Shown here piece after piece: positions 21,974 to 22,403 of a DNA stretch of 22,403 bases (the first letter of the stretch is position 1; every line of letters starts with the position of its first letter). Position numbers and translations under genes: made by a program. The notes under the pieces are model-generated. The model did not search any database. It was given only the letters and a program-made list of their open reading frames with translations, and had not been told where the DNA came from. This stretch comes from Haloarculaceae archaeon (lineage in GTDB: Archaea > Halobacteriota > Halobacteria > Halobacteriales > Haloarculaceae): positions 1 to 22,403 of the forward strand of contig JAQCMX010000109.1 of the NCBI GenBank assembly GCA_028274885.1, read 5' to 3'.

Positions 21974-22154
21974 CGTAGTTTCCTCGTTTTCACTCTTTCT
22001 GGGCGGGCTTAATCAATCTTGGTTTCGGTCTCAGCGGATAAAAAGATCCCCCGAACGGTGTAGGTGTCACTTTATCAATCGACAGCGCGTCTCCTGTACG
22101 ACGATCCGCTTGGGGTCGCGGTATTCGGACGGACAGACAGTTTATATGTGGCCG
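21974..22154. other. Intergenic region between the CBS-HPF and rhodanese genes
   Basis: 181 bp. On the minus strand it contains TTTTT at 22040-22044, which may be a TATA element for the CBS gene or a terminator for the rhodanese gene, and a TATA-like CATATAAAC around 22140-22148 just downstream of the rhodanese stop. No reading frame is convincing. Confidence 0.35.
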
Positions 22155-22403
22155 TCAGATCGACGTTGCCTCCGGGGAAACCACTGTCCCTCCGGTGTCA
22201 GACCACGCTTCGATTCCTCCATCGAGGTTGACAATATCGTATCCCATCCGCTGGAGTCGGTCAGTCACGAACGCGGAACGGAGTCCGACCGTACAGTAAC
22301 AGACGTACCACTTCTCAGGGTCAAAGGCCGGGTCATGATATTCACTGGTGGGATCAGCTTTGAATTCAATAAGAGCGCGAGGAACGTGTACCGCCCCTGG
22401 AAT
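22155..22403 (-). CDS. Rhodanese-domain protein, 3' part only
   Basis: The last 82 codons of a minus-strand gene whose start lies beyond the window edge. The translated end reads 'IPGAVHVPRALIEF' at the edge, then 'WYVCYCTVGLRSA' and 'GYDIVNLDGGIEAW' before TGA at 22157-22155. This is a rhodanese domain: the catalytic loop C-T-V-G-L-R carries the sulfur-accepting Cys (residue 37 of the visible part), and 'LDGGIEAW' is the conserved C-terminal signature. It should transfer sulfane sulfur or act as a single-domain sulfurtransferase; fusion to another N-terminal domain cannot be judged. The frame is open to the very last base, so it is cut by the edge rather than broken. Confidence 0.85.
   Translation of the reverse strand: MPGAVHVPRALIEFKADPTSEYHDPAFDPEKWYVCYCTVGLRSAFVTDRLQRMGYDIVNLDGGIEAWSDTGGTVVSPEATSI

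Noticed and set aside
1..22403. tRNA, rRNA, CRISPR arrays, insertion sequences
   Set aside because: No T-loop/anticodon-arm patterns, no regularly spaced repeats, and no transposase or terminal inverted repeats were found on reading both strands.

Overview
This window looks like chromosomal DNA from a haloarchaeon (class Halobacteria). The proteins are strongly acidic, and many are recognisable haloarchaeal or archaeal families: RPA1/RPAP1/RPE, family-B DNA polymerase, SufC with an acidic insert, ribosomal proteins S15 and S3Ae, the KEOPS subunit Pcc1 and a halocyanin-like cupredoxin. Several genes have a TATA-like element about 27 nt upstream of the ATG, which fits leaderless transcripts. 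I see no rRNA, tRNA, CRISPR array, insertion sequence or intein. The genus cannot be decided by eye.

Layout. (1) 2-3681: an rpa1-rpap1-rpe operon on the + strand (ssDNA-binding complex plus phosphoesterase). (2) 3833-7611: a mixed segment with an SMP-30/gluconolactonase-type protein (-), a ~60-aa small protein (-), a SAM methyltransferase (+) and an 8-TM histidine-kinase-like protein (-). (3) 7863-10589: replicative DNA polymerase B. (4) 10885-14475: sufC-sufB-sufD, encoding the Fe-S cluster assembly scaffold, behind a 295-bp gap rich in inverted repeats. (5) 14622-15529: a ferritin-like protein overlapping a DtxR-type regulator whose usual metal ligands look replaced and which carries a cysteine cluster. 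This operon has a candidate operator between its TATA box and start and an 11-codon upstream mini-ORF. (6) 15706-15906: a small two-helix membrane protein (-). (7) 16304-18840: rpsO, a degenerate RecJ/DHH-like gene, pcc1 and rps3ae, the last three joined by ATGA overlaps. This operon links translation, tRNA modification and a replication-type fold. (8) 18954-22403: a copper lipoprotein (-), a coiled-coil/HEAT-repeat protein (+), a four-CBS plus S30AE/HPF-like fusion (-), and the 3' end of a rhodanese gene (-) cut by the window edge.

How it works together. The left and middle hold replication and repair parts (RPA complex, PolB). The centre is an iron-sulfur block in which cluster assembly, a ferritin-like helical bundle and a cysteine-rich DtxR-family protein sit in a row, suggesting a local iron or Fe-S control unit. 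The most interesting material is this regulatory layer, followed by the kinase-like protein lacking the usual phospho-acceptor histidine, the CBS-HPF fusion as an energy-sensing ribosome hibernation candidate, and a possible minus-strand structured RNA upstream of rpsO.
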